Notes under the pieces: model-generated
Told to the model about the DNA's origin: nothing
The model's input: only the letters and a program-made list of their open reading frames with translations
The model's database searches: none
Made by a program: the position numbers and the translations under genes
In this document: in pieces, positions 7,617-16,778 of the stretch
Position numbering within the stretch: position 1 is the stretch's first letter
Layout of the letters: every line of letters begins with the position of its first letter
Origin: an uncultured Muribaculaceae bacterium
GTDB taxonomy: Bacteria; Bacteroidota; Bacteroidia; Bacteroidales; Muribaculaceae
Direction: 5' to 3'
Assembly (NCBI GenBank): GCA_910586975.1
Contig: CAJUKX010000017.1
Location: 1-59,409, forward strand
Length of the DNA stretch: 59,409 nt

Positions 7617-9038
7617 TTAGCGAGTGGCATATATAATATATGAAGTCATGGGGTCTACGGTGGCCTGCATCTCGCCGTTCTTCACCTTGAAGGCTGTTCC
7701 ATACACACTGTCGGTATATTCACCATCGGGCAGACTTGTGGCAATCTTCACCTTCTGTTTTTGCTCTGAGAGATTGATCAGTGCAGCGCCTTCGTTACCA
7801 CGGCATATTTCAACCACAGCACCGTCCTTGGATGTGAAAATCTTTTCGGCTTGGCCATCCATTGCCTTGCGGAATTTGTTTGCGGCCACCACTTCGGGGT
7901 GTTTGAATTCATCGTTACCGCGTGCACCTATGCGGTTGTTGCCCCAGTAGTTCTGACGAGTGCTTCCGGCCGGACGGCTGTAGAAAAGGGGACGGCCATG
8001 CTGACGTGCTGTAAGGAACACCCATCCCATACGCATCTGTTCGTCTGTCATGTCGGCGCTCTCGTGGGCGTTGCAATATGTGTCGTGGCTTTCAACCCAT
8101 GTCACAAGGCGATCGGGGGTGAGCGAGTGGTTCCAGTCGGTGAGCAAAGACTCGTTTACCTTGTGGGCGCGCAGTGCATCGCGCAGCGAGTGTCCGTATG
8201 CGCTGGCAGTCATATCCATATATTCGCCGTATTCCTTCTCGGGCACATTTTTGTCCTGAAGCACTTCACCATATATATATAGGCTGTCGGGCATCAGCAC
8301 TGTAAGCCCCTTCACACCCTCGCGTCCGGTGGCCACGTCCCAGAAGTTGTTGCGTGTGGCTTTGGGGTCGAGCGGATCTGAGTGAACGCCAATATGCTTG
8401 GCTGTGTCGTAGCGGAATCCGCGGGCACCCAGATTGATGAGGTCGTTTACGTATTGCAGGTAGTAATACTGGAAGTCAGGATTCTCGGTATTCACGTCGG
8501 GCAGGCCACCCATCTCGCCGGTGGTGCATTGCATACGGTCGTTGTAATTGGTAATGGGCGTGAATCCGTTGGCATGATAGAGGTTCTCGTGTCCGCCCAC
8601 GGCATTGTCGAGGCCGGGCAATACGGCTGTGTGGTCGATGGCTGTGTGGTTTGGCAGCACATCTACAATCACCTTCACACCATAGAAACGGGCGCTGTCG
8701 CACATATTGCGGAAATCCTCGCGCGAGCCCAGCATATAGTTACCAATCTGCCAGTCGGTGGGCTGATAGTAGTAGTACCACTTTCCCCTTACCGAGTCGC
8801 CTTCTTCGCTGAACAATGCCATACCGCCGCCTTCGCCCACGTAGCAGGTCTGTACAGGCGATGTCTGCACGTAGGTGTAGCCGGCTTCGGCTATGTCTTT
8901 CATGTTTGCGGCGATGGTGTCGAGGCTCCAGCTCCAGGCATGCAGGATGGTTTCGTCCTCCGACGGAGCCTGTGCGGCTACGGCCGGAGCTGTCAGGGCA
9001 CAGATAGCCGTGCCTAAGATAAGTTGTGTTAGTTTCAT
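7617..9038 (-). CDS. Secreted GH13 alpha-amylase
   Basis: A 473-residue protein with a signal peptide (about residues 1-22, AVAA-Q). The GH13 TIM barrel is shown by its four conserved regions: DVLPNH (126-131), GFRYD with the nucleophile Asp211, the acid/base Glu258 in YGEVL, and ESHD with Asp319. A small C-terminal all-beta domain follows from about residue 395. It hydrolyses alpha-1,4-glucans outside the cytoplasm (periplasm or surface). No SusC/SusD pair is adjacent, so it is an orphan rather than part of a starch utilisation locus. A minus-strand TAACTTTG at 9106-9113 is the likely -7 element, but its -33 is weak. Exact substrate preference is not readable. Confidence 0.92.
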   Translation of the reverse strand: MKLTQLILGTAICALTAPAVAAQAPSEDETILHAWSWSLDTIAANMKDIAEAGYTYVQTSPVQTCYVGEGGGMALFSEEGDSVRGKWYYYYQPTDWQIGNYMLGSREDFRNMCDSARFYGVKVIVDVLPNHTAIDHTAVLPGLDNAVGGHENLYHANGFTPITNYNDRMQCTTGEMGGLPDVNTENPDFQYYYLQYVNDLINLGARGFRYDTAKHIGVHSDPLDPKATRNNFWDVATGREGVKGLTVLMPDSLYIYGEVLQDKNVPEKEYGEYMDMTASAYGHSLRDALRAHKVNESLLTDWNHSLTPDRLVTWVESHDTYCNAHESADMTDEQMRMGWVFLTARQHGRPLFYSRPAGSTRQNYWGNNRIGARGNDEFKHPEVVAANKFRKAMDGQAEKIFTSKDGAVVEICRGNEGAALINLSEQKQKVKIATSLPDGEYTDSVYGTAFKVKNGEMQATVDPMTSYIIYATR

Positions 9039-9175
9039 GTAGTTGTTAAAGTTGATAAGTAAGTAGTCTGATATGCCTTGAATATCACATCAAGACATAC
9101 TATTACAAAGTTACAAATTTTATTTCAAAAACGGTATATCATACATATTATATAATGCCGTATGATTGACTCATT

Positions 9176-9183
9176 TATCTTTG
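9176..9183 (+). promoter_or_regulatory. -7 element upstream of the NlpC/P60 lipoprotein gene
   Basis: TATCTTTG at 9176-9183, about 63 nt before the start codon. No good TTTG is seen at the expected -33 position. Confidence 0.5.
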
Positions 9184-9246
9184 TTTTTTATTTTTTTAAC
9201 TATACATACCGTCGCTAATGGTACGAAAAACTCTAAATTTGTCTTG

Positions 9247-9825
9247 ATGAAACGCTATGCTGTAATTTGCACTCTGATATTGGCGCTGCTGGGGAGCGGA
9301 CTCTCCGGCTGCTCATCGTCGCGCAACGCCTACAACCGCGATGACATATACTCTGGCTCCATGCCTGCAAAGAAAAAGAAAAAGCATGGCAAACAAAAAG
9401 GCAGCACCGCCCATCGCTACGACAGACCCGCCGACGATGCCGCCATGACCCGTGATGCTAAAAAAGTAATCGACGAGGCCCGCAAGTGGCTCGGTACTCC
9501 CTACCGTTACGGCGGCGACTCGGCCCGCGGTATGGACTGCTCGGGGCTTACCTGCACTGCTTTTGAAAAAGCCATAGGATTGAAGCTGCCGCGCAACAGC
9601 CGCGAGCAGGCCGAATTCAGCCGTCGCATACGCCGCAGCGAGCTGCAACCGGGCGACCTTGTGTTTTTTGCCAGCCGCCGCGGAGGCGACCGCATCAACC
9701 ACGTGGCCATATATCTGGGTAACAATTCAATGATACATTCAAGCACTTCGCAGGGGGTGGTGGTGAGCGACCTCGACGAAGAATACTGGAAGTCGCATTT
9801 CCACTCTTGCGGACGTGTGTTGTAG
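9247..9825 (+). CDS. NlpC/P60 family lipoprotein (putative cell-wall endopeptidase)
   Basis: A 192-residue protein from the ATG at 9247. That start gives a proper lipoprotein signal with lipobox Leu-Ser-Gly-Cys near residue 22; an upstream in-frame ATG (9166) would bury the signal and overlap the promoter. After a basic Lys-rich linker, the NlpC/P60 domain carries the catalytic Cys in MDCSGL, the His in NHVAIYLG and a second His in MIHSS. Such enzymes cut gamma-D-glutamyl to diaminopimelate bonds in peptidoglycan stems, anchored to a membrane. It sits just before the peptidoglycan salvage array but has its own promoter. An AGAGTGTGT motif follows the stop codon at 9832. Confidence 0.9.
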   Translation: MKRYAVICTLILALLGSGLSGCSSSRNAYNRDDIYSGSMPAKKKKKHGKQKGSTAHRYDRPADDAAMTRDAKKVIDEARKWLGTPYRYGGDSARGMDCSGLTCTAFEKAIGLKLPRNSREQAEFSRRIRRSELQPGDLVFFASRRGGDRINHVAIYLGNNSMIHSSTSQGVVVSDLDEEYWKSHFHSCGRVL

Positions 9826-9888
9826 TCGGATTAGAGTGTGTCTTATTCCTAAATTTTTGATATTAATTTATAATTTTTGTTAATAAAT

Positions 9889-9919
9889 TTTGGTTTGCAT
9901 AATTGTTTGTCTATCTTTG
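9889..9919 (+). promoter_or_regulatory. Promoter of the cell-wall salvage operon
   Basis: TTTG (9889-9892), 19-bp spacer, TATCTTTG (9912-9919). It drives a leader of about 170 nt before the first gene at 10098. Confidence 0.78.
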
Positions 9920-9926
9920 TACTGTT

Positions 9927-9998
9927 GAGCCGAACCGCCTGCGGCAAGGCTCATAAGAACCTCTGAAAGCGACGGGTCGAGGCTCCGTCGGATTTTTT
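9927..9998 (+). promoter_or_regulatory. Structured leader with candidate attenuator
   Basis: A first hairpin (GAGCC 9927-9931 with GGCTC 9948-9952, inner CCG/CGG stem) is followed by a terminator-like hairpin, CGACGG (9970-9975) with CCGTCG (9985-9990), and six Ts (9993-9998). A second GGCTC at 9981-9985 lies in the loop and 3-prime arm of the terminator hairpin and could pair with the same GAGCC, giving mutually exclusive folds. The ligand or signal is unknown. Confidence 0.5.
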
Positions 9999-9999
9999 G

Positions 10000-10041
10000 A
10001 TGAACGACTTCTCTCTTCAAGCGTATAACGCCGGTTTATAG
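10000..10041 (+). CDS. Possible 13-residue leader peptide
   Basis: An ATG directly after the T run of the leader hairpin opens a 13-codon frame (MNDFSLQAYNAGL) ending at TAG 10039-10041, inside the leader of the salvage operon. It has no runs of one amino acid and no known family. It may be a chance ORF. Confidence 0.2.
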   Translation: MNDFSLQAYNAGL

Positions 10042-10097
10042 GAAATCACACACAGGCTCTTACAACGGGTTGAAAGCAAACACACTCAAACACAGAA

Positions 10098-13070
10098 ATG
10101 AATATCAAAACATTAGCAACTGCACTGATTATGGGTGCCACAGCGTTTGGCTACGCCGCCCCGGCCTTTGCCGGAGCCAATGAAGACGCCGTGCTATCCA
10201 TCCTCAATTCATATCGCCCCGGCTCTACCGGATTCGGAGCCATCAAAGTGGAAAGCGTGAAGATTGACAACAAGAAGAAGTCAATTGAAATAGCTTGCAA
10301 CGAAAATTCGGCTTATCTGCCCCTTACGTCTGACCGCCTCGATTCTATAAAAGACGCCATACGCAACTCTCTCGGTTCTCAATACAAAAAATACAAGGTA
10401 AACATCACCGCCAACGGCAAGCCGTTCGACACCCTCGTGCTGTTCTCTTCAAAGGATCTCAAAGGCCCCAAAGAGAAATATCAGTTTGTCACCGACAACG
10501 ACGCCCAGGCAGCACCGCTGGGCCTCGATGGAGCCAACATCGCATTATGGCAGAGCCACGGCTGGTACTTCGAGCCCAAGCTCAACCGTTGGGAATGGCA
10601 GCGCGCCCGTATCTTCCAGACTGTGGAAGACCTCTACACACAGAGCTACGTGATGCCCTTCCTGATGCCCATGCTCGAAAACGCCGGAGCTTACGTCATG
10701 AGCCCGCGCGAACGCGACACCAACCCCACTGAGATAATCATCGACGCCGACAACGCAGCCACTCCCGGTTATGCCGACCGCAACGGCGCCAACCAATGGA
10801 CAACTTACAGCGGCAAGGGCTTTGCCTGGGACGGCAAATATCTGGTCAACGGCAGCCATCCCTTCAGCGAAGGCACAGCGCGCATGGTGAAGAGCGTCCG
10901 CCCCGACTCGCGCACCGAGCCTGCAAGCGCCACATGGACAGCCGACTTCCCCAAAGACGGCACTTACGCCGTTTATGTGAGCTATGTAAGCACCCCCAAA
11001 AGTGCCCCCGATGCCCGCTACACAGTTTACACCGCCAACGGCCCCCGCAAGTTCACCGTTAACCAGAAGATGGGCGGTGGCACATGGATTTATCTTGGTC
11101 ACTTCCCCTTCAAGGCCGGCAAGCACGTAGCCGTAGAACTGAGCGGATACAGCAAAGACGCCGGCTCAACCCTCTCGGCCGACGCCGTGAAAATCGGCGG
11201 TGGCAAAGGCGTGGTTGCACGTATCGTAAAAGAACAACTCGATTCAATAAACTATAAATACACACCCAGCGGCTACCCCAAATTTGTTGAGGGAGCACGC
11301 TACTTTTTGCAATGGGCCGGCGCACCCGACAGCGTTTTCACTCCGTCTGACTATGTCAACGACTACGGCGACGACTATAAGAGCCGTGGCAACTGGGTGA
11401 ACTGGCTTGCCGGGGGCTCATCGCAATTACCCAACCGCGAAGGTTTGAATATTCCTGTAGACCTAAGCTTCGCATTCCATTCTGACGCCGGGACTTTCAA
11501 GACCGACACTGTAGTCGGCACACTCGGTATCTATTGTACTGCCGGCGAGACCCTCGGTAACGGTGCATCAAGAAACAATTCGCGTGACCTCACCGATTTG
11601 GTGCTTACAAACATCACCGAGGATGTCCGCTCGCAGTTCGAGCCTAACTGGACCCGCCGCGGCATGTGGGACAAGAGCTACTACGAAGCCCGCGTGCCCG
11701 AAGTGCCCGCCATGCTGCTCGAACTCCTCAGCCACCAGAACTTTTTCGACATGAAATATGGTCTGGATCCGGCCTTCCGCTTTGTCTTGTCGCGCGCCAT
11801 CTACAAGGCCATGCTGCAATTCATAGCCCACCGCGACGGCCGCCAATACATAGTGCAGCCCCTGCCTGTAAAAGACTTTGCAATCACCCCCGCCGGCAAC
11901 CGCACATACCGCCTGAGCTGGGCCGAGACCGTAGATTCACTCGAATCCACAGCCACCCCGTCGTACTACATTATAGAGCAGCGCACAGCCGACGGCATCG
12001 GATTCACCTACCTCGATAAAGTCACCGCACCCGAATATACCGTAAACATCACCGATACCGATATACATTCATACCGTATCATAGCCGGAAACGACGGCGG
12101 CGTGAGCTTCCCCTCTGAGGTACTTGCCCTGTGCGACCTCGGCAATGGCTCGGCTCCCGTGCAGGTGGTCAACGGATTCACCCGCGTGAGCGCTCCCGAC
12201 TGGTTTGAATTCTCAGAAGACTATGCCGGTTTCAACGACGAGAAAGACCACGGTGTACCCTACGTGCAGGACATCTCATTCATAGGTTCGCAGTTCGAAT
12301 TCCGCCGCGACATTCCTTGGATGGATGACGATGCCGCCGGTTTCGGAGCCTCGCGTTCAAACTACGAAAAAGACATTGTTGCCGGCAACACCTTCGACTA
12401 CCCCTACATTCACGGCCGTTCCATCGTAGCCGCCGGACACTCGTTCTACTCCACATCGGCAAGCGCATACGCCGCAGCATCGGTGTCTGATACCGATGCC
12501 AAGATGGTTGACCTCATTCTGGGCAAGCAGAAGGAAATCAAGCGCGGACGCGGAGTTTACGGCACATATTTCAAGACATTCCCCTCACAGTTGCAGGACA
12601 AGATAAAGGCAGCCACCGCCGCCGGCACAAGCTTCTTTGTAAGCGGTGCATACGTGGCCACCGACCTTTGGGACAACCCCAACTCGTCGCCCGAGACAGC
12701 CAAGGCCGACCAGGCATTTGCAAGCGAAGTACTCGGATATAAATGGCGTGTGGGTCAGGCCAGTGTAACAGGCGAAGCCTACGAGGTGCCCTGCCGTTTC
12801 AAGCAGTTTACCGGAGGTGAGGTATCGTTCTACAACGTGCTCAATTCTGATTGCTACGCCGTAGAATCACCCGATTCGTTCTATGCCGCCGACAGCAAGA
12901 CCGGATGCACATTCATGCGCTACAGCGAGAACAACCTCGTGGCCGGCACGGCTTGCAAATTCCCCGCATACAAGACTGTAGTCACCGGCTTCCCCTTCGA
13001 GACCATCAAAGACAGCGAAAGCCGCAACAATTTAATGACTCAAATCATAAATTTCCTTACATCAAAATAA
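10098..13070 (+). CDS. Secreted amidase-like protein with golvesin C-terminal-like domain
   Basis: A 990-residue protein with a signal peptide (cleavage near AFA-G, residue 25). About residues 230-375 form a golvesin C-terminal/xanthan-lyase-type beta-sandwich (ATWTADFPKDGTYAVYVSY, SADAVKIGGG). It is embedded in a region resembling zinc N-acetylmuramoyl-L-alanine amidases (Amidase_3): FAFHSDAGT near 455, VPEVPAMLLELLSHQNFFDM near 535-555, and a C-terminal flanking helix FVLSRAIYKAM. A fibronectin-III-like stretch starts near 595, then a long uncharacterised C-terminal half. Homologues are often mislabelled xanthan lyase. As first gene of the salvage array it probably removes stem peptides from glycan outside the cytoplasm. 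The fold is a good guess, but the activity is inferred. Confidence 0.7.
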   Translation: MNIKTLATALIMGATAFGYAAPAFAGANEDAVLSILNSYRPGSTGFGAIKVESVKIDNKKKSIEIACNENSAYLPLTSDRLDSIKDAIRNSLGSQYKKYKVNITANGKPFDTLVLFSSKDLKGPKEKYQFVTDNDAQAAPLGLDGANIALWQSHGWYFEPKLNRWEWQRARIFQTVEDLYTQSYVMPFLMPMLENAGAYVMSPRERDTNPTEIIIDADNAATPGYADRNGANQWTTYSGKGFAWDGKYLVNGSHPFSEGTARMVKSVRPDSRTEPASATWTADFPKDGTYAVYVSYVSTPKSAPDARYTVYTANGPRKFTVNQKMGGGTWIYLGHFPFKAGKHVAVELSGYSKDAGSTLSADAVKIGGGKGVVARIVKEQLDSINYKYTPSGYPKFVEGARYFLQWAGAPDSVFTPSDYVNDYGDDYKSRGNWVNWLAGGSSQLPNREGLNIPVDLSFAFHSDAGTFKTDTVVGTLGIYCTAGETLGNGASRNNSRDLTDLVLTNITEDVRSQFEPNWTRRGMWDKSYYEARVPEVPAMLLELLSHQNFFDMKYGLDPAFRFVLSRAIYKAMLQFIAHRDGRQYIVQPLPVKDFAITPAGNRTYRLSWAETVDSLESTATPSYYIIEQRTADGIGFTYLDKVTAPEYTVNITDTDIHSYRIIAGNDGGVSFPSEVLALCDLGNGSAPVQVVNGFTRVSAPDWFEFSEDYAGFNDEKDHGVPYVQDISFIGSQFEFRRDIPWMDDDAAGFGASRSNYEKDIVAGNTFDYPYIHGRSIVAAGHSFYSTSASAYAAASVSDTDAKMVDLILGKQKEIKRGRGVYGTYFKTFPSQLQDKIKAATAAGTSFFVSGAYVATDLWDNPNSSPETAKADQAFASEVLGYKWRVGQASVTGEAYEVPCRFKQFTGGEVSFYNVLNSDCYAVESPDSFYAADSKTGCTFMRYSENNLVAGTACKFPAYKTVVTGFPFETIKDSESRNNLMTQIINFLTSK

Positions 13071-13080
13071 AACACACCGC

Positions 13081-14535
13081 ATGAGACCTACAATCAATTG
13101 CTTCGTGCCCTACGCCGACGCATCTGTCATCCAAACAGTTGAAGCGCTAAAAAGCTGCCCCGAGGTTAACAAAATCTACCTCATGACAACCGACGCAGCC
13201 GCCGCTCCCGTCGACAACTGCGAACTGCTCCACGTGGATTCGCTCAAGTCTACACGCACAATGAAACAGATTGGCGAATGCGCCGATTGCGACTACATAT
13301 ATCTCTACACATCATACGACCGCCTGATTCCCGGTTATCTGTCAATCAACCGTCTGTCAAACCTGGCCGCCGACTCCAAGGCCGGGCTGCTCTACGCCGA
13401 CCACTACACTGTGGTAGAGGGCACACGCAGCAATCATCCGGTAATCGACTATCAGTTCGGCTCGCTGCGCGATGATTTCGACTTCGGCCCCGTGATGTTC
13501 TTCAACGCCGCCGTGTTCAAGGAAGCCGCAGGCAAGCTCAGCGGCGACTATGAAGCAGCCGGCCTGTATGATCTGCGCCTGGCCGTGAGCCGCATCGCCC
13601 CCATCGTTCATGTAAACGAATACCTCTACACCACCATCGCCCTGCCCAAGAATGAGACCGGCGAGGCCATCTTCAGCTACGTAGATCCCAAGAACCGCGG
13701 CGTACAGATAGAGATGGAGCAGGCCTGCACAGCCCACCTCAAGGCAATTGGCGGTTATCTGCCTCCCAAGTTCGACACCATCGAATTTGACAAAGGCAAC
13801 TTTGAATACGAGGCATCGGTTATTATTCCCGTACGCAACCGCGTGCGCACCATACGCGACGCCATACGCAGCGTGCTCAGCCAGAAGACCGACTTCCCCT
13901 TCAACCTCATCATCATCGACAACGGCTCAACCGACGGCACCTCAGAAGCCATTGACGAATTTGCCGCCGATCCCCGCGTGATACATATCATTCCCGAGCG
14001 CGACGATCTGGGCATAGGCGGATGCTGGAACACCGGTGTAATGCACCCCAAGTGCGGTAAATTTGCAGTTCAGCTCGACTCTGACGACATCTATGCCGAC
14101 GAGAACACCCTTGCCAAGATGGTCAAGGCTTTCTACGACCAGAACTGCGGCATGGTGGTAGGTACATACATGCTCACCGACATCAACCTCAACATGCTGC
14201 CCCCGGGTGTGATAGACCATAAGGAATGGACACCCGAGAACGGCCGCAACAATGCCCTGCGCATCAACGGACTCGGCGCTCCGCGTGCCTTCTACACCCC
14301 GATGCTGCGCCAGATACAGGTGCCCAACACCTCATACGGCGAGGACTACGCACTGGGACTTGCCTTCTCACGCCACAACCAGATAGGCCGTGTATACGAC
14401 GTGGTATATCTGTGCCGCCGCTGGGAAGACAACTCAGACCACGCCCTCGACATCGTCAAGACTAACAACAACAATCTATACAAAGACCGTATCCGCACCT
14501 GGGAACTCCAGGCCCGGTGCTCTATGGAGAAGTAA
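13081..14535 (+). CDS. Family 2 glycosyltransferase
   Basis: A 484-residue soluble protein without signal or membrane segments. The GT-A fold of GT2 occupies about residues 240-400: YEASVIIPVRNRVRTIRDAI, IIIDNGSTDGT and the metal-binding LDSDD. The first 230 residues form a separate domain (MRPTINCFVPYADASVIQ...) that resembles a second, partial GT-A fold. It starts 10 bp after the amidase-like gene and ends 2 bp before the next start, so co-transcription is very likely. A cytoplasmic sugar transferase is unexpected inside a wall-degradation operon. The donor and acceptor are unknown. Confidence 0.8.
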   Translation: MRPTINCFVPYADASVIQTVEALKSCPEVNKIYLMTTDAAAAPVDNCELLHVDSLKSTRTMKQIGECADCDYIYLYTSYDRLIPGYLSINRLSNLAADSKAGLLYADHYTVVEGTRSNHPVIDYQFGSLRDDFDFGPVMFFNAAVFKEAAGKLSGDYEAAGLYDLRLAVSRIAPIVHVNEYLYTTIALPKNETGEAIFSYVDPKNRGVQIEMEQACTAHLKAIGGYLPPKFDTIEFDKGNFEYEASVIIPVRNRVRTIRDAIRSVLSQKTDFPFNLIIIDNGSTDGTSEAIDEFAADPRVIHIIPERDDLGIGGCWNTGVMHPKCGKFAVQLDSDDIYADENTLAKMVKAFYDQNCGMVVGTYMLTDINLNMLPPGVIDHKEWTPENGRNNALRINGLGAPRAFYTPMLRQIQVPNTSYGEDYALGLAFSRHNQIGRVYDVVYLCRRWEDNSDHALDIVKTNNNNLYKDRIRTWELQARCSMEK

Positions 14536-14537
14536 TC

Positions 14538-15473
14538 ATGTCTGTCAATTCCAAAATCATTTCCGAATTCATGGCCGATCAGTTGGCGGCGTGGCCTATG
14601 GCCGCCGCCAACTTTGAGGCGCTTCTCACCGTAGAGGTAAAGGAAATCGACTTACCGGGCTGGAACGTGAAGGTTCAGTTCAATCCGGCCCGCGCAGTAT
14701 CTTCGTCGGCCAAGGTTGACGCTGCCTCGCTCAAAGCCCGTAAGTGTTTCCTGTGTCGCGAAAACCGCCCCGAGGTACAGACAGCCATTCCATGGCTCGA
14801 CGGCAAGTACGAGATTCTTATCAATCCCTTCCCCATCTTCCCCCGTCACCTCACCATTCCGGCCACCGACCACACCCCACAGCGCATCTCCGGTCGCATC
14901 GCCGACATGCTTCTTCTTGCCCACGAGCTCGAAGACTATACCGTATTCTACAACGGACCGCGCTGCGGTGCCTCGGCTCCCGACCACATGCACTTCCAGG
15001 CCGGAAACAGCGATTTTCTCACCATAGGCGAGGCCCTTGAAAGCGCGGAGCTGAAGAACCTGGCCTCGGAAGGAGGCGCCAGCCTTGCCTTATGCGACTC
15101 GCTGCCCGTAAAAGTATTTGTGATTGATGCGCCGGCCGGCCGACGCGATGATGCTTCAAAGCTCTTCGACAGGCTCTACAACGCGCTCCCCTTCACTGCC
15201 GACGAGGAACCCATGATGAATCTGCTTGCCTACACCACACCCATAGGCGTGAGACTCGTGGTGATTCCGCGCAAGAAACACCGTCCGTCGTTCTACGGAA
15301 CCGAAGGCGAGAGCACTATGCTGCTGTCGCCGGCATCAGTCGACATGGGCGGCGTGTTCATCACTCCCATGAAAAAGGACTTCGAGAAGCTCGACAGGGC
15401 CATCATCCTTAATGTATTCAACGAACTGTGTCTTTCTACCGAAGAAATTAACGAAATAGCATCAAATGTCTGA
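14538..15473 (+). CDS. DUF4922 protein with HIT/GalT-like nucleotidyltransferase motif
   Basis: A 311-residue cytoplasmic protein; the ATG at 14538, two bases after the previous stop, is preferred to 14517. A CFLC motif lies near residue 70 (possible metal site), NPFPIFPRHLTI near 95-106, and DHMHFQAGN near residue 149. The H-x-H-x-Q core matches the histidine-triad and galactose-1-phosphate uridylyltransferase/Ap4A phosphorylase superfamily, in which the middle His forms a nucleotidyl intermediate. I infer a sugar-phosphate or dinucleotide nucleotidyltransferase. It overlaps the next gene by 8 bp. The DUF assignment is from memory of Bacteroidetes homologues. Confidence 0.7.
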   Translation: MSVNSKIISEFMADQLAAWPMAAANFEALLTVEVKEIDLPGWNVKVQFNPARAVSSSAKVDAASLKARKCFLCRENRPEVQTAIPWLDGKYEILINPFPIFPRHLTIPATDHTPQRISGRIADMLLLAHELEDYTVFYNGPRCGASAPDHMHFQAGNSDFLTIGEALESAELKNLASEGGASLALCDSLPVKVFVIDAPAGRRDDASKLFDRLYNALPFTADEEPMMNLLAYTTPIGVRLVVIPRKKHRPSFYGTEGESTMLLSPASVDMGGVFITPMKKDFEKLDRAIILNVFNELCLSTEEINEIASNV

Positions 15474-16758
15474 ATATCCAAGTTCCCGGCCTAATGTAAG
15501 GGTAGGCATACTCCTTACCGACCAAGAAGTTAAAGTAGTATTCCACGGAATATATCACCAGCATGGACGCATGCTCACAGGCGAGCATACCTTCAGCCGT
15601 GCCGAAGGGCTTTTCACTGCATCATCCGAAGACTGCTTCTTTGAAGTGAAGGATGTGGTGATTGGTGTCGGCTTCCATTGGGAACGCAAAGAAAACCAAT
15701 GCTTCAGCGGCGACCTTGAACTTATCGAAATTGACAACAAGCTGCAGGTTGTAAACATTCTGCCGGTAGAAAGCTATCTCAAGAGCGTGATTTCATCAGA
15801 AATGAGCGCAACGGCATCAATCGAACTGCTCAAGGCTCACGCCGTGATATCGCGCAGTTGGCTTTTAGCTCAGATATATCCCCGCAAGGGTGCCGAAAAG
15901 CCGGCTTCAACAGTAGCCAACGACGAGGAGTACATAAAGTGGTACGACCACGATGACCACGACCTCTTTGACGTCTGCGCCGACGACCACTGCCAACGCT
16001 ACCAGGGAATAACTCGCCAGACTACTCCAAAAGTAGACGAAGCCGTTGACGCCACCATGGGCCTTGTGCTCACCGATACCGACGGCTCTCTGTGCGACGC
16101 CCGATTCTCAAAGTGCTGCGGCGGCGTGTTTGAGGAATTTGAAAGCTGCTGGGAACCTACCCACTACAACTACCTGATTGCCCGTCGCGACAACGTAGAC
16201 CCGCTCGACTTCCCCAACCTGCGCATCGAGGCCGAAGCACAGCGCTGGATTGACAATAGTCCCGAAGCTTTCTGCAACACAACCGATCCCGAAATACTCT
16301 CGCAGGTGCTGAACAACTACGACCAGGAAACCACCGACTTCTACCGCTGGCACGTGAGCTATACCCAGGAAGAGCTTTCAGAGCTTATCAAGAAACGCTC
16401 GGGCATAGACTTCGGCCGCATCATCAACCTCGAACCCGTAGAACGCGGCACTTCAGGACGCCTGATAAAGATGCGCGTGCGCGGCACCGCCAAGACCCTC
16501 GTAATAGGCAAAGAACTCGAGATCCGACGCATACTCTCCACCTCACACCTCTATAGCTCGGCATTTACCGTAGAACGTCACGACGTAGATGCAGCAACCG
16601 GAATACCGGCATCCTTCACCCTTCATGGCGCCGGCTGGGGCCATGGCGTAGGCCTGTGCCAGATAGGCGCGGCTGTGATGGGCGCTCGCGGATATTCCTA
16701 CACCCAGATATTGAACCATTATTACCCCGGAGCCAACCTAACTCCGCTATACAGCTAA
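15466..16758 (+). CDS. SpoIID/LytB-domain protein (putative glycan-strand lyase)
   Basis: A 430-residue protein. The SpoIID domain is marked by ESYLKSVISSEM near residues 100-112, whose Glu corresponds to the catalytic acid of SpoIID lytic transglycosylases. It is also marked by the C-terminal HGAGWGHGVGLCQIGA signature near 385-400, followed by ILNHYYPGA. SpoIID cleaves peptide-stripped glycan strands, which fits an amidase acting first. No clear N-terminal signal peptide is visible (MSEYPSSRPNVRVGILL), unusual for a wall enzyme, so its location is uncertain. It overlaps the DUF4922 gene by 8 bp and lies 20 bp before the permease gene. Confidence 0.85.
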   Translation: MSEYPSSRPNVRVGILLTDQEVKVVFHGIYHQHGRMLTGEHTFSRAEGLFTASSEDCFFEVKDVVIGVGFHWERKENQCFSGDLELIEIDNKLQVVNILPVESYLKSVISSEMSATASIELLKAHAVISRSWLLAQIYPRKGAEKPASTVANDEEYIKWYDHDDHDLFDVCADDHCQRYQGITRQTTPKVDEAVDATMGLVLTDTDGSLCDARFSKCCGGVFEEFESCWEPTHYNYLIARRDNVDPLDFPNLRIEAEAQRWIDNSPEAFCNTTDPEILSQVLNNYDQETTDFYRWHVSYTQEELSELIKKRSGIDFGRIINLEPVERGTSGRLIKMRVRGTAKTLVIGKELEIRRILSTSHLYSSAFTVERHDVDAATGIPASFTLHGAGWGHGVGLCQIGAAVMGARGYSYTQILNHYYPGANLTPLYS

Positions 16759-16778
16759 TCTCTTACCAAACAATTACT

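Noticed and set aside
8382..9017. A 211-codon open frame on the plus strand inside the amylase gene
   Set aside because: It is antisense to a gene with all four GH13 motifs, has no promoter or family resemblance, and arises from high-GC codon use.
16656..16778. Upstream start for the AmpG-like permease
   Set aside because: The 41 extra residues re-read the C-terminal coding of the SpoIID gene; the ATG at 16779 begins the hydrophobic family sequence.
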